Positions 35,845 to 43,741 of a stretch of 64,000 nucleotides of DNA are shown here, in pieces. The notes below the pieces were generated by a model. It was not told the origin of the DNA. It ran no database searches and worked only from the letters and a program-made list of their open reading frames with translations. Position 1 is the stretch's first letter. Each line of letters opens with the position of its first letter. Origin of the DNA: Algorimicrobium sp002414705. GTDB lineage: Bacteria > Bacteroidota > Bacteroidia > Flavobacteriales > Flavobacteriaceae. The translations under genes and the position numbers were made by a program. The stretch lies in NCBI GenBank assembly GCA_963972425.1, contig CAXAUF010000004.1, positions 1 to 64,000 on the forward strand, in the 5' to 3' direction.

Positions 35845-37105
35845 GATTTATTTGAATCATTTCACTAGGAAATTGAGTTACATTCTTTTTAGTAGAGATT
35901 AAACTCTCAACATTTAGAATAAGACAATCTTTAATAAAATCTTCCAATCCATTTAAATCAGATTTACAAGATAAATTTAAAAAGTAAGACCCACCTGTTA
36001 AAGGAAGTGAAGGTATTGCTAATGTCACAACTACCTTATTTTTAGGCTCAACAACTATTTTATCCATAAAATAATCGCTTCCGCTTGCAGTTAAAAGCTG
36101 TCCTTTTATTGAAAAAATAGACATACCTAAAGCAATTTTTTTTATTTGATTAGAAAAATTTTCTACAGTAAATTTGAATAAATAATTATATCCGCTCTTT
36201 AATTCGTTAAAACTTACCTCATCTTGATTGTTACAAAAAATGTTTAAATCAGTAATCCTAAGACCACCATTCCCTTCACGGGAATTAAAGTCTCGAAAAT
36301 TAAAACTATTATTATCCTCTACAGATAAATATTTATCAATACATTTCTCAACTAAACCTTCAAAACCAATCTTCCCATTTTCTAACAATAAAGCTCTAGT
36401 ACATAAGTTTTTTACTGCAGCCATATTATGACTTACAAATAAAACGGTACGTCCTTCTCTTTTGGAAATATCCTGCATCTTCCCAATAGCCTTTTTCTGG
36501 AATTCAGCATCACCAACGGCAAGCACCTCATCAATCACCAAAATATCAGGTTCTAAAAAAGCCGCGACTGCAAAGGCCAAACGAACACGCATGCCTGAAC
36601 TATAGCGTTTTACAGGTGTATCTACATAACGCTCACAACCGGAAAATGCGATGATTTCTTCTTCTTTAGCCTGTATTTCAGCTTTACTCATGCCTAAAAT
36701 GGCCCCATTTAAATAAATGTTTTCACGGCCTGTTAGTTCGGGGTGAAATCCCGTACCAACTTCCAACAAACTAGCTATTCGACCTTTGGTTTTAATCTCG
36801 CCGCTAGTAGGTATCGTAACCCGAGATAGTATTTTAAGCAACGTACTCTTTCCAGCACCATTTTTACCAATAATACCTAAAACCTCCCCTTGCTGCACCT
36901 CAAAATTTATATCCTGCAACGCCCAAACATAATCGCTATCCGCTTTGGTGCTACGGTCATTAACAGAACCCACATTTAAATACGGATCTTCCTTACCACG
37001 AATACCGGCCCACCATCGGTTTAAATCGTGGCTAATAGTACCCGTGCCCACTAAACCTAGTCGGTATTGTTTGCTGATGTTTGATGCCTTAAGTATGATG
37101 CTCAT
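35828..37105 (-). CDS. wzt: Polysaccharide ABC exporter ATP-binding protein with C-terminal glycan-binding domain
   Basis: The ATPase part has Walker A IIGKNGAGKSTLLKIL (78-93), signature RYSSGMRVRLAFAV (167-180) and Walker B DILVIDEVLAVGDA (187-200). VGTGFHPELTGRENIYLNG and AVGDAEFQKK are typical of Wzt/TagH proteins. An extra domain of about 170 residues (255-425) is a beta-rich Wzt-C-like module; in E. coli O8/O9a such a module binds the capped end of the glycan before export. The partner permease gene is at 37668-38531. The two are separated by a degraded gene and two repeat arrays, which is unusual because they normally adjoin. Confidence 0.93.
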   Translation of the reverse strand: MSIILKASNISKQYRLGLVGTGTISHDLNRWWAGIRGKEDPYLNVGSVNDRSTKADSDYVWALQDINFEVQQGEVLGIIGKNGAGKSTLLKILSRVTIPTSGEIKTKGRIASLLEVGTGFHPELTGRENIYLNGAILGMSKAEIQAKEEEIIAFSGCERYVDTPVKRYSSGMRVRLAFAVAAFLEPDILVIDEVLAVGDAEFQKKAIGKMQDISKREGRTVLFVSHNMAAVKNLCTRALLLENGKIGFEGLVEKCIDKYLSVEDNNSFNFRDFNSREGNGGLRITDLNIFCNNQDEVSFNELKSGYNYLFKFTVENFSNQIKKIALGMSIFSIKGQLLTASGSDYFMDKIVVEPKNKVVVTLAIPSLPLTGGSYFLNLSCKSDLNGLEDFIKDCLILNVESLISTKKNVTQFPSEMIQINHDWYL

Positions 37106-37110
37106 ATAAC

Positions 37111-37145
37111 GTGATTTGTGAATCGTGATTTGTGAATCGTGACCT
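37111..37145. repeat. Heptanucleotide array (GTGANNN)5
   Basis: GTGATTT, GTGAATC, GTGATTT, GTGAATC, GTGACCT run in exact 7-base register. The array lies between the wzt start and the stop of the broken four-helix-bundle gene. The orientation is opposite to that of the TCACNNN arrays, so the pseudogene is flanked by arrays on both sides. Confidence 0.9.
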
Positions 37146-37152
37146 GCATCTT

Positions 37153-37506
37153 CTATTTTATTTTGTTTTTCAAATAATTTCTAAATCCTAAAAGTATTTT
37201 TTTTACATCTGTCATACTATCCATTACCTCATCATCATGTTTTATAAACTTTAATTGAACACATAATAAATATTGTGTTTCCAATTCTGAAAGCGAACCA
37301 AGAGCAATCATTAAAAATTGTATCAACTCCTTATCACTTTTTCGTGCTGATCCTTCAGCTATATTAGATGGAATGGATACTGCAGCACGCCGCATTTGAC
37401 TTATTAATCCAAAGCGCTCTGATTTAGGAAGCTCATTAGTTCATTGATAAACAACACCAGTCAATGTCATACTTTTTTTCCAAACATCTAAATCTTTATG
37501 ATCCAT
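37153..37506 (-). pseudogene. Four-helix-bundle (23S rRNA intervening-sequence type) protein gene with an in-frame TGA
   Basis: The frame from ATG 37506 reads MDHKDLDVWKKSMTLTGVVY-Q, then TGA at 37443-37441. The same frame continues with TNELPKSERFGLISQMRRAA, VSIPSNIAEGSARKSDKEL and on to a stop at 37153. Together this is a full-length (about 117-residue) member of the S23/four-helix-bundle family interrupted by one nonsense codon. TGA is used as an ordinary stop by other genes here, so readthrough is not expected. An internal ATG at 37395 would give only an 80-residue fragment without helix 1. Relatives occur inside 23S rRNA insertions, as free genes in Bacteroidetes, and as the Avd accessory protein of diversity-generating retroelements. 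It sits between wzt and wzm. Confidence 0.88.
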
Positions 37507-37547
37507 TTTCTCGTTAATTGTCAGTCGCGAGTCGTTAATCAAAACAC

Positions 37548-37666
37548 ATCTCACTATTTACGTTTCACTATTACACCACTCACCTCTCACCTCACACCAC
37601 TCACTACTCCACCACTCACTACTCACTACTCCACCACTCACCTCTCACTTCTCACGTCTCACACCC
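37548..37666. repeat. Long imperfect heptanucleotide array (CTCACNN)n after wzm
   Basis: A run of about 16 mostly 7-base units with the core CTCAC or TCACTA (for example CTCACTA, CTCACCT, CTCACTT, CTCACGT, CTCACAC), broken by 8-base steps such as CTCCACCA. It starts right after the TAA of the wzm gene (37668-37670) and ends about 40 bases from the start of the four-helix-bundle pseudogene. Confidence 0.8.
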
Positions 37667-37667
37667 A

Positions 37668-38531
37668 TTAAACCGTATCAATAAACGTTTTCTCCGTCCT
37701 ATTAAAAACCACAATCCCTAACATCAACACAACCAAAGTCACAACAACCGTATAGATTATTCCAAACCAACTAAATGTGCCAGTACCCAAAAGCATATAA
37801 CGGGCCGTTTCAATAATATAGGCCAACGGATTATACTCCACCACCCAAGCAATTTTTGGTAATTTCTCACGCATCAAGGCTAACGGATACATAACAGCGG
37901 ACACATACATAAGCAACTGCACACCAAAACCAACTAAAAATTTCAAATCCCTATATTTTGTAACCATACTGCTAATTAACATACCTATACCTAAACCAAG
38001 TAAGCCCATCAATATCACAATAATCGGAAAAAACACCAGACTACTGTTTATGTGAATGTCGGCACCACTAAAATAATAATAAATATAAAAAGCAATGAAT
38101 ATAAGGAGCTGAATCCCAAACTTCATGAGGTTAGAAATAATAATAGAAAGCGGTACAATAATCCGTGGAAAGTACACCTTGCCAAAAATGGCGGCATTAC
38201 TTTTAAAGGTGTCACTGGTAGATTTTAAGCAAGTATTAAAATAACCCCAAATAGAAATTCCAGCTAAATTAAATAAAAACGGCGGCACCGTTCCGGTTTC
38301 TATATTGGCTACTTTGTTAAAAATTAAGGTAAAGGTCAAGGCGGTAAACAGCGGTTGTATCAAGTACCAAAGCGGCCCTAAAATAGTCTGTTTATATACC
38401 GTAACCACATCACGTTTCACAAACAAAAAAAGTAAATCGCGATAACGCCAAATTTCGGCAAAATTAAAATCGATTAACTTCCGCTTGGAAGAAATAGTAT
38501 ATAGCCAATCAGCATCATCTAATTTATTCAA
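37668..38531 (-). CDS. wzm: Polysaccharide ABC exporter permease
   Basis: The 287-residue protein has the cytosolic N-terminal stretch WLYTISSKRKLIDFNFAEIW, then FVKRDVVTVYKQTILGPLWY (38-57), a conserved feature of ABC-2 type polysaccharide permeases. Six membrane helices follow. The segment SSMVTKYRDLKFLVGFG is also typical. With Wzt it moves the lipid-linked glycan across the inner membrane. No in-frame ATG exists between an upstream TAA and the conserved N-terminus, so the TTG at 38531 is the start. Its promoter-like sequence is at 38554-38583. It is the first gene of the glycan cluster in transcription order. Confidence 0.93.
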   Translation of the reverse strand: MNKLDDADWLYTISSKRKLIDFNFAEIWRYRDLLFLFVKRDVVTVYKQTILGPLWYLIQPLFTALTFTLIFNKVANIETGTVPPFLFNLAGISIWGYFNTCLKSTSDTFKSNAAIFGKVYFPRIIVPLSIIISNLMKFGIQLLIFIAFYIYYYFSGADIHINSSLVFFPIIVILMGLLGLGIGMLISSMVTKYRDLKFLVGFGVQLLMYVSAVMYPLALMREKLPKIAWVVEYNPLAYIIETARYMLLGTGTFSWFGIIYTVVVTLVVLMLGIVVFNRTEKTFIDTV

Positions 38532-38553
38532 TGTAATAGCGTTTTATATAGAG

Positions 38554-38583
38554 CTAATATACTAATTCCTAGTAGAAACCAAA
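38554..38583 (-). promoter_or_regulatory. Putative promoter of wzm
   Basis: On the minus strand TTTG is followed by 18 bases and TATATTAG, close to TTTG-N19-TAnnTTTG. A transcript would begin about 15-20 bases before the TTG start. Confidence 0.45.
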
Positions 38584-39080
38584 ACGCAAACTTTAGAATT
38601 ATTAACTAGAAAATTTAATTGTTTTCAGTCTAACTATACTATTCAATTGAGTCTTTAAATTAAAAACTACATGTTATCCCAAACACCCAATGAAATTAAG
38701 AGCAACTTTGTCATTCAGAAAGCCCCATGTCATTCAAAGTTACTTGTCATTCAGAGCCCCATGTCATTCAGAGTGTAACGAAGAAACCGAAGGTTCAGCG
38801 CAGCCAATCCCTTTGTCATTCAGAGCAGAGCGATGAAACCGCAGGTTCAGCGCAGCTAATCTCTAATTTAACAACATCTCAAAACAGAGATACTTCAGTC
38901 GTCCCTCCTTCTGTATGACAGAATCAATAAAATTATAAAGAAAAATAGCATTCAAAGCTCCCATCGTGATTCAGAGCACAGCGAAGAAACCAAAGATTAG
39001 TAAAGCCAACCCTTTATATCTCAATACTAATTTCAAAAGTACCATTCGGAGTTTTAATGGATCATGGTCTTTAGTAAACA
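38584..39080. other. Intergenic stretch made mostly of GTCATTCAGAG-type repeats
   Basis: No gene was supported. From 38710 to 38880 there are five copies of (T)GTCATTCAGAG/AAG, two of which run on into GAAACCGNAGGTTCAGCGCAGC. A decayed copy lies at 38949-39017. The same composite occurs at 40787-40890 on the far side of the two unknown genes, so those genes are bracketed by this repeat. Short open frames here are translated repeats. Confidence 0.75.
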
Positions 39081-39473
39081 TCAAGCTACGTCATCAACAA
39101 CATCCGAAAAATCAGCTTGTCCCTGCTGACGCTTCTTCAAATCTTTAGAAGTCATAAAAATTTCTAAATCTTTATGCTTTAAGAAACTTACATCCGTAGT
39201 TTCCATAATTTCTTTTCGGTAAGCACGACGTGCCACGTCTTCGTCAATCGGACCATTGATAAATAAATCGGTGTTAATATATTCATACAGAAAAGGAACC
39301 GGAAAGTGAAAAATAGCACTAAAATCAAAAATGCTAATAACTTGATGATTACCTAACCCGCGCTCATCCCGAATGTGTTGCATCATATTACGTGCAGAAC
39401 GGATGCTCAAGCCAGTCATCTGCATAACATCGGTCGAATTTAAAAAAAGTCTATTCTTTTCTAACGTGTTCAT
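39081..39473 (-). CDS. Small protein with a probable helix-turn-helix N-terminus, unknown function
   Basis: The 130-residue product is not recognised with certainty. Its N-terminus (FLNSTDVMQMTGLSIRSARN) looks like the start of a MerR/excisionase-type winged helix that meets DNA. A middle part ending in FLYEYINTDLF and a charged C-terminus (KDLEIFMTSKDLKKRQQG) follow. There is no signal or membrane segment. It faces away from the gene at 39989, and the shared 515-base upstream region contains repeated GGCAAAA motifs that could be its binding sites. This is a working guess from composition and position. Confidence 0.6.
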   Translation of the reverse strand: MNTLEKNRLFLNSTDVMQMTGLSIRSARNMMQHIRDERGLGNHQVISIFDFSAIFHFPVPFLYEYINTDLFINGPIDEDVARRAYRKEIMETTDVSFLKHKDLEIFMTSKDLKKRQQGQADFSDVVDDVA

Positions 39474-39988
39474 AAGGCATAAATTTTAAGGGCTTCAATA
39501 GATTAATAATTAATTAGTTACAATATAAAGACAGAAAATGAATGGTATTGAATATGTATCAAAATATTCGATGAAATGCATCTTTTTAGCAAGAATTAGC
39601 CTACAATAATTGTTATTTATCGAATATTAAATACTTATTATCGATTAATCTTAATAGTCCCATAGAATATAATCTTAAATATCCGGTACTAAATAGATGG
39701 TGTATGGATGGTGTATGGATGGTGTATGAAATACTTAAGGCTTCGAAAAACAGCTTTTTAAAATAACCAAATGGATTTAGCGGCAAAAACATACCACAAA
39801 CGGCAAAAAGAGTTCTAAAAGGACAAAAACGGCAATCTAAAAAAAAAGCAGGCAAAAGCCAACCTAATTTTATCACATCAGAACCAAAAAGGGCAAAAAA
39901 CTGTGAACACCTGGGCGCCCGTGTAGCAAAGTAATCGAAACTTTTTAGCTGATAAAAATAGTTTATAAATCTTTTAATATTTAGTCGA
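39474..39988. other. Divergent upstream region with an 11-bp tandem repeat and GGCAAAA motifs
   Basis: Three perfect copies of GATGGTGTATG lie at 39696-39728. Between 39781 and 39900 the motif GGCAAAA occurs four times (about 39782, 39802, 39850, 39892), with related GGACAAAA and CGGCAAT nearby. The rest is AT-rich. A minus-strand open frame across 39613-40014 has no family-like features, overlaps the start of the next gene and was rejected. Confidence 0.65.
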
Positions 39989-40738
39989 ATGGCAAAATTA
40001 AAGAGCTTAATCAAGATCGAGGGAACCCTAGACGATCTTACCTTTTATAAGGGCAAAGACGGGTATTTAGTAAGAACCAAGGGCGGTGTAAGCGCGAAGC
40101 GGATAAAAAACGATCCAGCTTTTGCAAGAACACGCGAAAATGGTTCCGAATTTGGACACAGTGCAACGAGCGGAAAAATATTCCGCCGTGCCATACTAAA
40201 CTTACTGGCAGACGCGAAAGATGTTCGAGTAACATCACGATTAACGCAAACCATGAGTTTTGTTAAGAATGCAGATGTAACATCGGTTCGCGGACAACGA
40301 AAAGTAGCAGTTGGGCTAGCAACACCCGAAGGCAAAGCAAGGTTAAAAAACTTTGACTTCAATAAAAATGCCCAAATGAGTACCGTGTTGTTATCCGATT
40401 ACAGTTTGGACATCGCAACGGGTGAAATCACTATTACCGATCTCACACCAAATCACGATTTAGGAACCCCAAGCGGAGCCACACATGTGAGTTTCTTTGC
40501 AGGATTTCTTGATTTAGATTTTACGACAGGTGATAAAGACTTACAAATAAGTCCAACCGTTAATTTACCAATTAACGGAACGACCACAACCGTAAGTCTG
40601 TTACCATCTGCGGTTCCATCAGGAACCGGCAACCAATTGTACTTCTTAAAGGTGGCATTCTTTCAAGAAGTCAATAGCATCCAATACCCACTTAATAACG
40701 GTGCCTACAACGCACTCCAATTAATTGAAGTACTGTAA
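39989..40738 (+). CDS. Conserved-looking hypothetical protein, about 249 residues
   Basis: The protein starts with KSLIKIEGTLDDLTFYKGKD and GYLVRTKGGVSAKRI. A basic, Arg-rich segment (to about residue 105) and a Thr/Ser-rich beta half that ends in NGAYNALQLIEVL follow. There is no signal peptide or membrane helix. The type is familiar from Bacteroidetes genomes as a hypothetical protein, but I know of no established function. The basic N-terminal half could bind nucleic acid. The ATG at 39989 is followed by a complete frame and a strong terminator, so it is a real single-gene unit. Its base composition is less AT-rich than the surrounding spacers. Confidence 0.68.
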   Translation: MAKLKSLIKIEGTLDDLTFYKGKDGYLVRTKGGVSAKRIKNDPAFARTRENGSEFGHSATSGKIFRRAILNLLADAKDVRVTSRLTQTMSFVKNADVTSVRGQRKVAVGLATPEGKARLKNFDFNKNAQMSTVLLSDYSLDIATGEITITDLTPNHDLGTPSGATHVSFFAGFLDLDFTTGDKDLQISPTVNLPINGTTTTVSLLPSAVPSGTGNQLYFLKVAFFQEVNSIQYPLNNGAYNALQLIEVL

Positions 40739-40755
40739 TGTTCCTAAACAGGAAG

Positions 40756-40785
40756 AAAAGCTGTCTGAAAAGGCAGCTTTTTTTT
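40756..40785 (+). terminator. Rho-independent terminator after the hypothetical gene
   Basis: AAAAGCTG (40756-40763) pairs with CAGCTTTT (40774-40781) across a short loop and is followed by a T run. It lies 17 bases after the stop codon. Confidence 0.85.
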
Positions 40786-40786
40786 A

Positions 40787-40890
40787 TGTCATTCAGAGCC
40801 CCATGTCATTCAGAGTGTGCGCAGCACCTGTCTGCCGTTAGGCAGAAAGCGTGGAAACCGAAGGTTCAGCGCAGCAAATCTCCAATTTAA
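40787..40890. repeat. GTCATTCAGAG composite repeat carrying a nested hairpin
   Basis: The outline matches 38755-38795: GTCATTCAGAGTGT, then GAAACCGAAGGTTCAGCGCAGC. Here, however, an extra stretch that includes the hairpin TCTGCCGTTAGGCAGA (40831-40846) sits in the middle. The 16-base hairpin therefore seems to have entered an older repeat. Confidence 0.75.
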
Positions 40891-40931
40891 CGAAACAACC
40901 AAAAAACCCAAACTCACCCGCAACAGTAAGT

Positions 40932-41006
40932 AAGTCCCCTTTGGGGATTTAGGGGCTTTAGAGTCTACTCCGCATCAGTAAGAAGTCCCCTTCGGGGATT
41001 TAGGGG
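40932..41006. repeat. Two copies of AAGTCCCCTTYGGGGATTTA; one inside the epimerase gene
   Basis: Copies at 40932-40960 and 40983-41006 share AAGTCCCCTT(C/T)GGGGATTTAGGGG. A third, slightly diverged copy is at 42176-42204. Each contains the palindrome TCCCC-TT-GGGGA. The second copy lies in the 3' end of the epimerase gene and encodes its C-terminal tail. Confidence 0.85.
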
Positions 41007-41981
41007 ATTAAAATAATCCCAAGTCACCTTCAACCCATCACGCACAGAAACTGCAGGTTTATACCCTAACAAACGTTCTGCTTTAGAAATATCCGCTAAC
41101 GAATCACGCACATCACCTTGACGTTCAGGTCCATGTAAAGGTTTTAAAGCTGAATGGGCTGCGTTTTGAAGCGAATCCCACAAATAATTTATGGTAATCC
41201 GTTCACCACAGGCCACATTATACACGTCGTTTGCCGCTTCTTTTGAAGCAAAAAACCCACGCACATTGGCTTGAACAACATTAGCTATAAACGTAAAATC
41301 GCGCGTTTGTTCCCCATCACCATTAATGGTTGGTGCAACATCATCTTTTAGGGCTTGCATAAACAACGGAATCACCGCAGCATAAGCACCATCTGGACTT
41401 TGCTTGGGCCCAAACACATTAAAATAGCGCAAACCAATAATATCGGTGCCGTATGTTTTCCCGAAGACATCCGCATATAACTCGTTAACATATTTAGTAA
41501 CAGCATAGGGAGACAACGGTTTCCCGATAACAGCTTCTACTTTAGGAAGCGTTGGACTATCGCCATACGTAGAACTCGAAGCAGCATATACCATACGCTT
41601 CACGGTAGGCGAATCTTTTAAAGCAATACACATATTCAAAAACCCAGAAATATTAACAGCATTGGTCGTAGCCGGATCTGCTATAGAGCGCGGCACAGAA
41701 CCTAAAGCAGCTTGATGACTCACATAATCCATCCCAACCATAGCGGTTTTACAGGTCTCTAAATCACGAATATCACCTTCCAATAATTCAAAATTGGGCA
41801 AGTCCATAAATTCAGTCAAATTAGACCGATGCCCATTAGAAAAGTCATCCAAAACACGCACATATTTAGCGCCATGTGTAAGCAAATAACCAACTAAATT
41901 ACTCCCAATAAAACCACCACCACCAGTGACTAAAAAGTTTAACGTGGATATATCTTGCTGATGAAATGCGTTTTCGTACAT
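40965..41981 (-). CDS. NAD-dependent UDP-sugar epimerase (WbpP/TviC-like SDR)
   Basis: The 338-residue extended SDR has the NAD loop FLVTGGGGFIGSNLVG (16-31), Ser136 in YAASSSTYGDS and the catalytic pair Tyr159/Lys163 in SPYAVTKYVNE. NVFGPKQSPDGAYAAVIP is characteristic of the UDP-GlcNAc/GlcNAcA 4-epimerase group. Next to the UDP-sugar dehydrogenase it probably interconverts the gluco and galacto forms of an N-acetylhexosaminuronic acid, as TviC does with TviB. The last 12 or so residues (NPLNPRRGLLTDAE) come from an interspersed repeat that has been read into the frame. Confidence 0.9.
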   Translation of the reverse strand: MYENAFHQQDISTLNFLVTGGGGFIGSNLVGYLLTHGAKYVRVLDDFSNGHRSNLTEFMDLPNFELLEGDIRDLETCKTAMVGMDYVSHQAALGSVPRSIADPATTNAVNISGFLNMCIALKDSPTVKRMVYAASSSTYGDSPTLPKVEAVIGKPLSPYAVTKYVNELYADVFGKTYGTDIIGLRYFNVFGPKQSPDGAYAAVIPLFMQALKDDVAPTINGDGEQTRDFTFIANVVQANVRGFFASKEAANDVYNVACGERITINYLWDSLQNAAHSALKPLHGPERQGDVRDSLADISKAERLLGYKPAVSVRDGLKVTWDYFNPLNPRRGLLTDAE

Positions 41982-42100
41982 GTTATTATAATTTTATATT
42001 ATTTATTGTCATTGCGAGGAGTGACGGAGAAACGACGCGGCAACCTCATCATTATTTATACCAAACCCAAAGCCGTAATTGCGAGACTGCCGGCCGTTAG

Positions 42101-42204
42101 TCAGGAGTGTTCATTAAGCGTCAGCGAAAATGAATGTATCGAGAACCCACCGCAAACCAACGCCGTCCGAGTAAGAAGTCCCCTTCGGAGATTTAGGAGC
42201 TTTA
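42101..42204. repeat. Two abutting interspersed repeats (copy C and a TCCCC element)
   Basis: TCAGGAGTGTTCATTAAGCG through ATGTATCGAGAAC (42101-42146) resembles the elements at 12684 and 20248. The sequence AAGTCCCCTTCGGAGATTTAGGAGCTTTA-like 42176-42204 resembles those at 40932. The second ends exactly next to the stop codon of the dehydrogenase gene. The whole spacer 41982-42204 has no gene. Confidence 0.7.
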
Positions 42205-43491
42205 TCACAAACGCCCATCCGCCTGCCCCTTGGGTAACAGCGATTTCACATCAAACACAACTCCATTATCAGCTTTTAAAGCCATAATATCCAGTTCTAA
42301 AAACTCATTATGTGAAACAGCTAATACAATCCCATCATAATCACCGGTCAAATCAGCAGCTTGAGAAATCAAGTCCAAACCATATTCGTGATGAACCTCT
42401 TCAGCCGAAGCCCAAGGATCAAAAACATCCACGTTTACATGATAGGTTTCAAATTCCCGAATAATGTCAATCGCACGAGAATTACGAATATCAGGACAGT
42501 TTTCTTTAAAGGTAATTCCTAAAACAAGCACACGAGACCCTTTGATGGTCGCACCCTTTTTAATCATCATTTTAACGGTTTCGGTAGCCACATACCCACC
42601 CATACTGTCATTCATTTTACGACCAGCTAAAATAATTTCAGGATTGTAACCACTTTCAATGGCTTTTTGAGCCAAATAATACGGATCAACTCCAATACAA
42701 TGACCACCTACCAAACCAGGAGAAAACTTAATAAAGTTCCATTTGGTACCGGCTGCTTCTAAAACAGCTTTGGTATCAATATCCAAGAGTCTGAATATTT
42801 TAGATAACTCATTTACAAAGGCAATATTAATATCGCGTTGTGAATTTTCAATAACTTTAGCGGCTTCAGCTACTTTAATGGAAGGTGCTTTATGCGTGCC
42901 TGCGGTAATGATGGATTTGTATAAATCATCAACAACCGTAGCAATTTCAGGCGTAGAACCAGACGTTACTTTTAAAATTTTAGTAACGGTATGCTTTTTA
43001 TCACCTGGATTAATACGTTCTGGCGAATAGCCTGCATAAAAATCGACATTAAATGTTAAACCAGAAACAGCTGCCAGAATAGGCACACAAATATCTTCAG
43101 TAACACCTGGGTAAACGGTGGATTCATAAATAACAATATCGCCTTTTTTCAAGACCTTTCCAATACTTTCACTCGCCTTAATAAGCGGTGTAAACACAGG
43201 CTTATTTAAAGAATCTGTTGGTGTAGGAACCGTAATGATATACACATTAGAGTCCGCCATAGCATCAACAGAATCAGTAATATACAAACCGGTTTCCCCT
43301 AAAGTATTCGTTAAAACGGCTTGTAGTTCCGGCTCGGTAACTTCTAGCGTACGATCTTTACCGGATTGTAATTCCTGAACACGTTTACTGTAAATATCAA
43401 AGCCAGTAACGGGATATTTTTTAGCAAATTCAACTGCCAGAGGCAGGCCTACGTAACCCAATCCAATAATAGTAATTTGATGTTTCTTCAT
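42205..43491 (-). CDS. UDP-N-acetyl-hexosamine 6-dehydrogenase (TviB/WbpA-like)
   Basis: This 428-residue enzyme oxidises a UDP-N-acetylhexosamine to the uronic acid in two NAD-linked steps. It has the NAD loop TIIGLGYVGLPLAVEFA (7-23), the YESTVYPGVTEDICVPIL region, FYAGYSPERINPGD and the catalytic Cys265 in GLVGGHCIGVDPYYL. GITFKENCPDIRNS marks the C-terminal UDP-binding domain. YSPERINPGD places it with TviB/WbpA rather than with plain UDP-glucose dehydrogenase. The neighbouring epimerase supports uronic-acid sugar supply for the glycan. Confidence 0.94.
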   Translation of the reverse strand: MKKHQITIIGLGYVGLPLAVEFAKKYPVTGFDIYSKRVQELQSGKDRTLEVTEPELQAVLTNTLGETGLYITDSVDAMADSNVYIITVPTPTDSLNKPVFTPLIKASESIGKVLKKGDIVIYESTVYPGVTEDICVPILAAVSGLTFNVDFYAGYSPERINPGDKKHTVTKILKVTSGSTPEIATVVDDLYKSIITAGTHKAPSIKVAEAAKVIENSQRDINIAFVNELSKIFRLLDIDTKAVLEAAGTKWNFIKFSPGLVGGHCIGVDPYYLAQKAIESGYNPEIILAGRKMNDSMGGYVATETVKMMIKKGATIKGSRVLVLGITFKENCPDIRNSRAIDIIREFETYHVNVDVFDPWASAEEVHHEYGLDLISQAADLTGDYDGIVLAVSHNEFLELDIMALKADNGVVFDVKSLLPKGQADGRL

Positions 43492-43566
43492 AAATTTCTT
43501 TTTTAATTAACGACAGTCCGACAACACGTATCGCGACCAATTAAAATATATAAAACCTGCTATTAA

Positions 43567-43596
43567 TTAATATACGTATAGTAACACCCATTCAAA
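43567..43596 (-). promoter_or_regulatory. Putative promoter of the dehydrogenase gene
   Basis: On the minus strand TTTG is followed by 18 bases and TATATTAA. It would leave a leader of about 70 bases before the ATG at 43491. Confidence 0.45.
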
Positions 43597-43741
43597 ATAG
43601 GTTCTGACATAATTGCTTAAGAATTTTCCCGCCACAATTCCAGTAGTCAAGTTCCGATAATCTAGTATCTCTTATCTTTATGCTATCAACTAAACACCTC
43701 CACAACCCGGTCTGCCGCAAGGCAGAAAACCCTTCAACTTC

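Noticed and set aside
37153..37395. An 80-residue intact gene starting at 37395
   Set aside because: The family's first helix is present upstream in the same frame behind a TGA, so this is a fragment of a pseudogene rather than a complete gene.
37548..37666. CRISPR or rRNA-like structure near wzm
   Set aside because: It is a period-7 array without unique spacers.
35828..38531. Transposase-mediated insertion between wzt and wzm
   Set aside because: No transposase, terminal inverted repeats or target-site duplication could be seen around the four-helix-bundle pseudogene.
38727..39148. Two short plus-strand frames
   Set aside because: They are translations of the GTCATTCAGAG repeats. The second also overlaps the end of the minus-strand gene at 39081.
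39613..40014. A 133-codon minus-strand frame
   Set aside because: It overlaps the start of the plus-strand gene at 39989, consists of low-complexity AT-rich DNA and covers the 11-bp tandem repeat. The product is unlike any known family.
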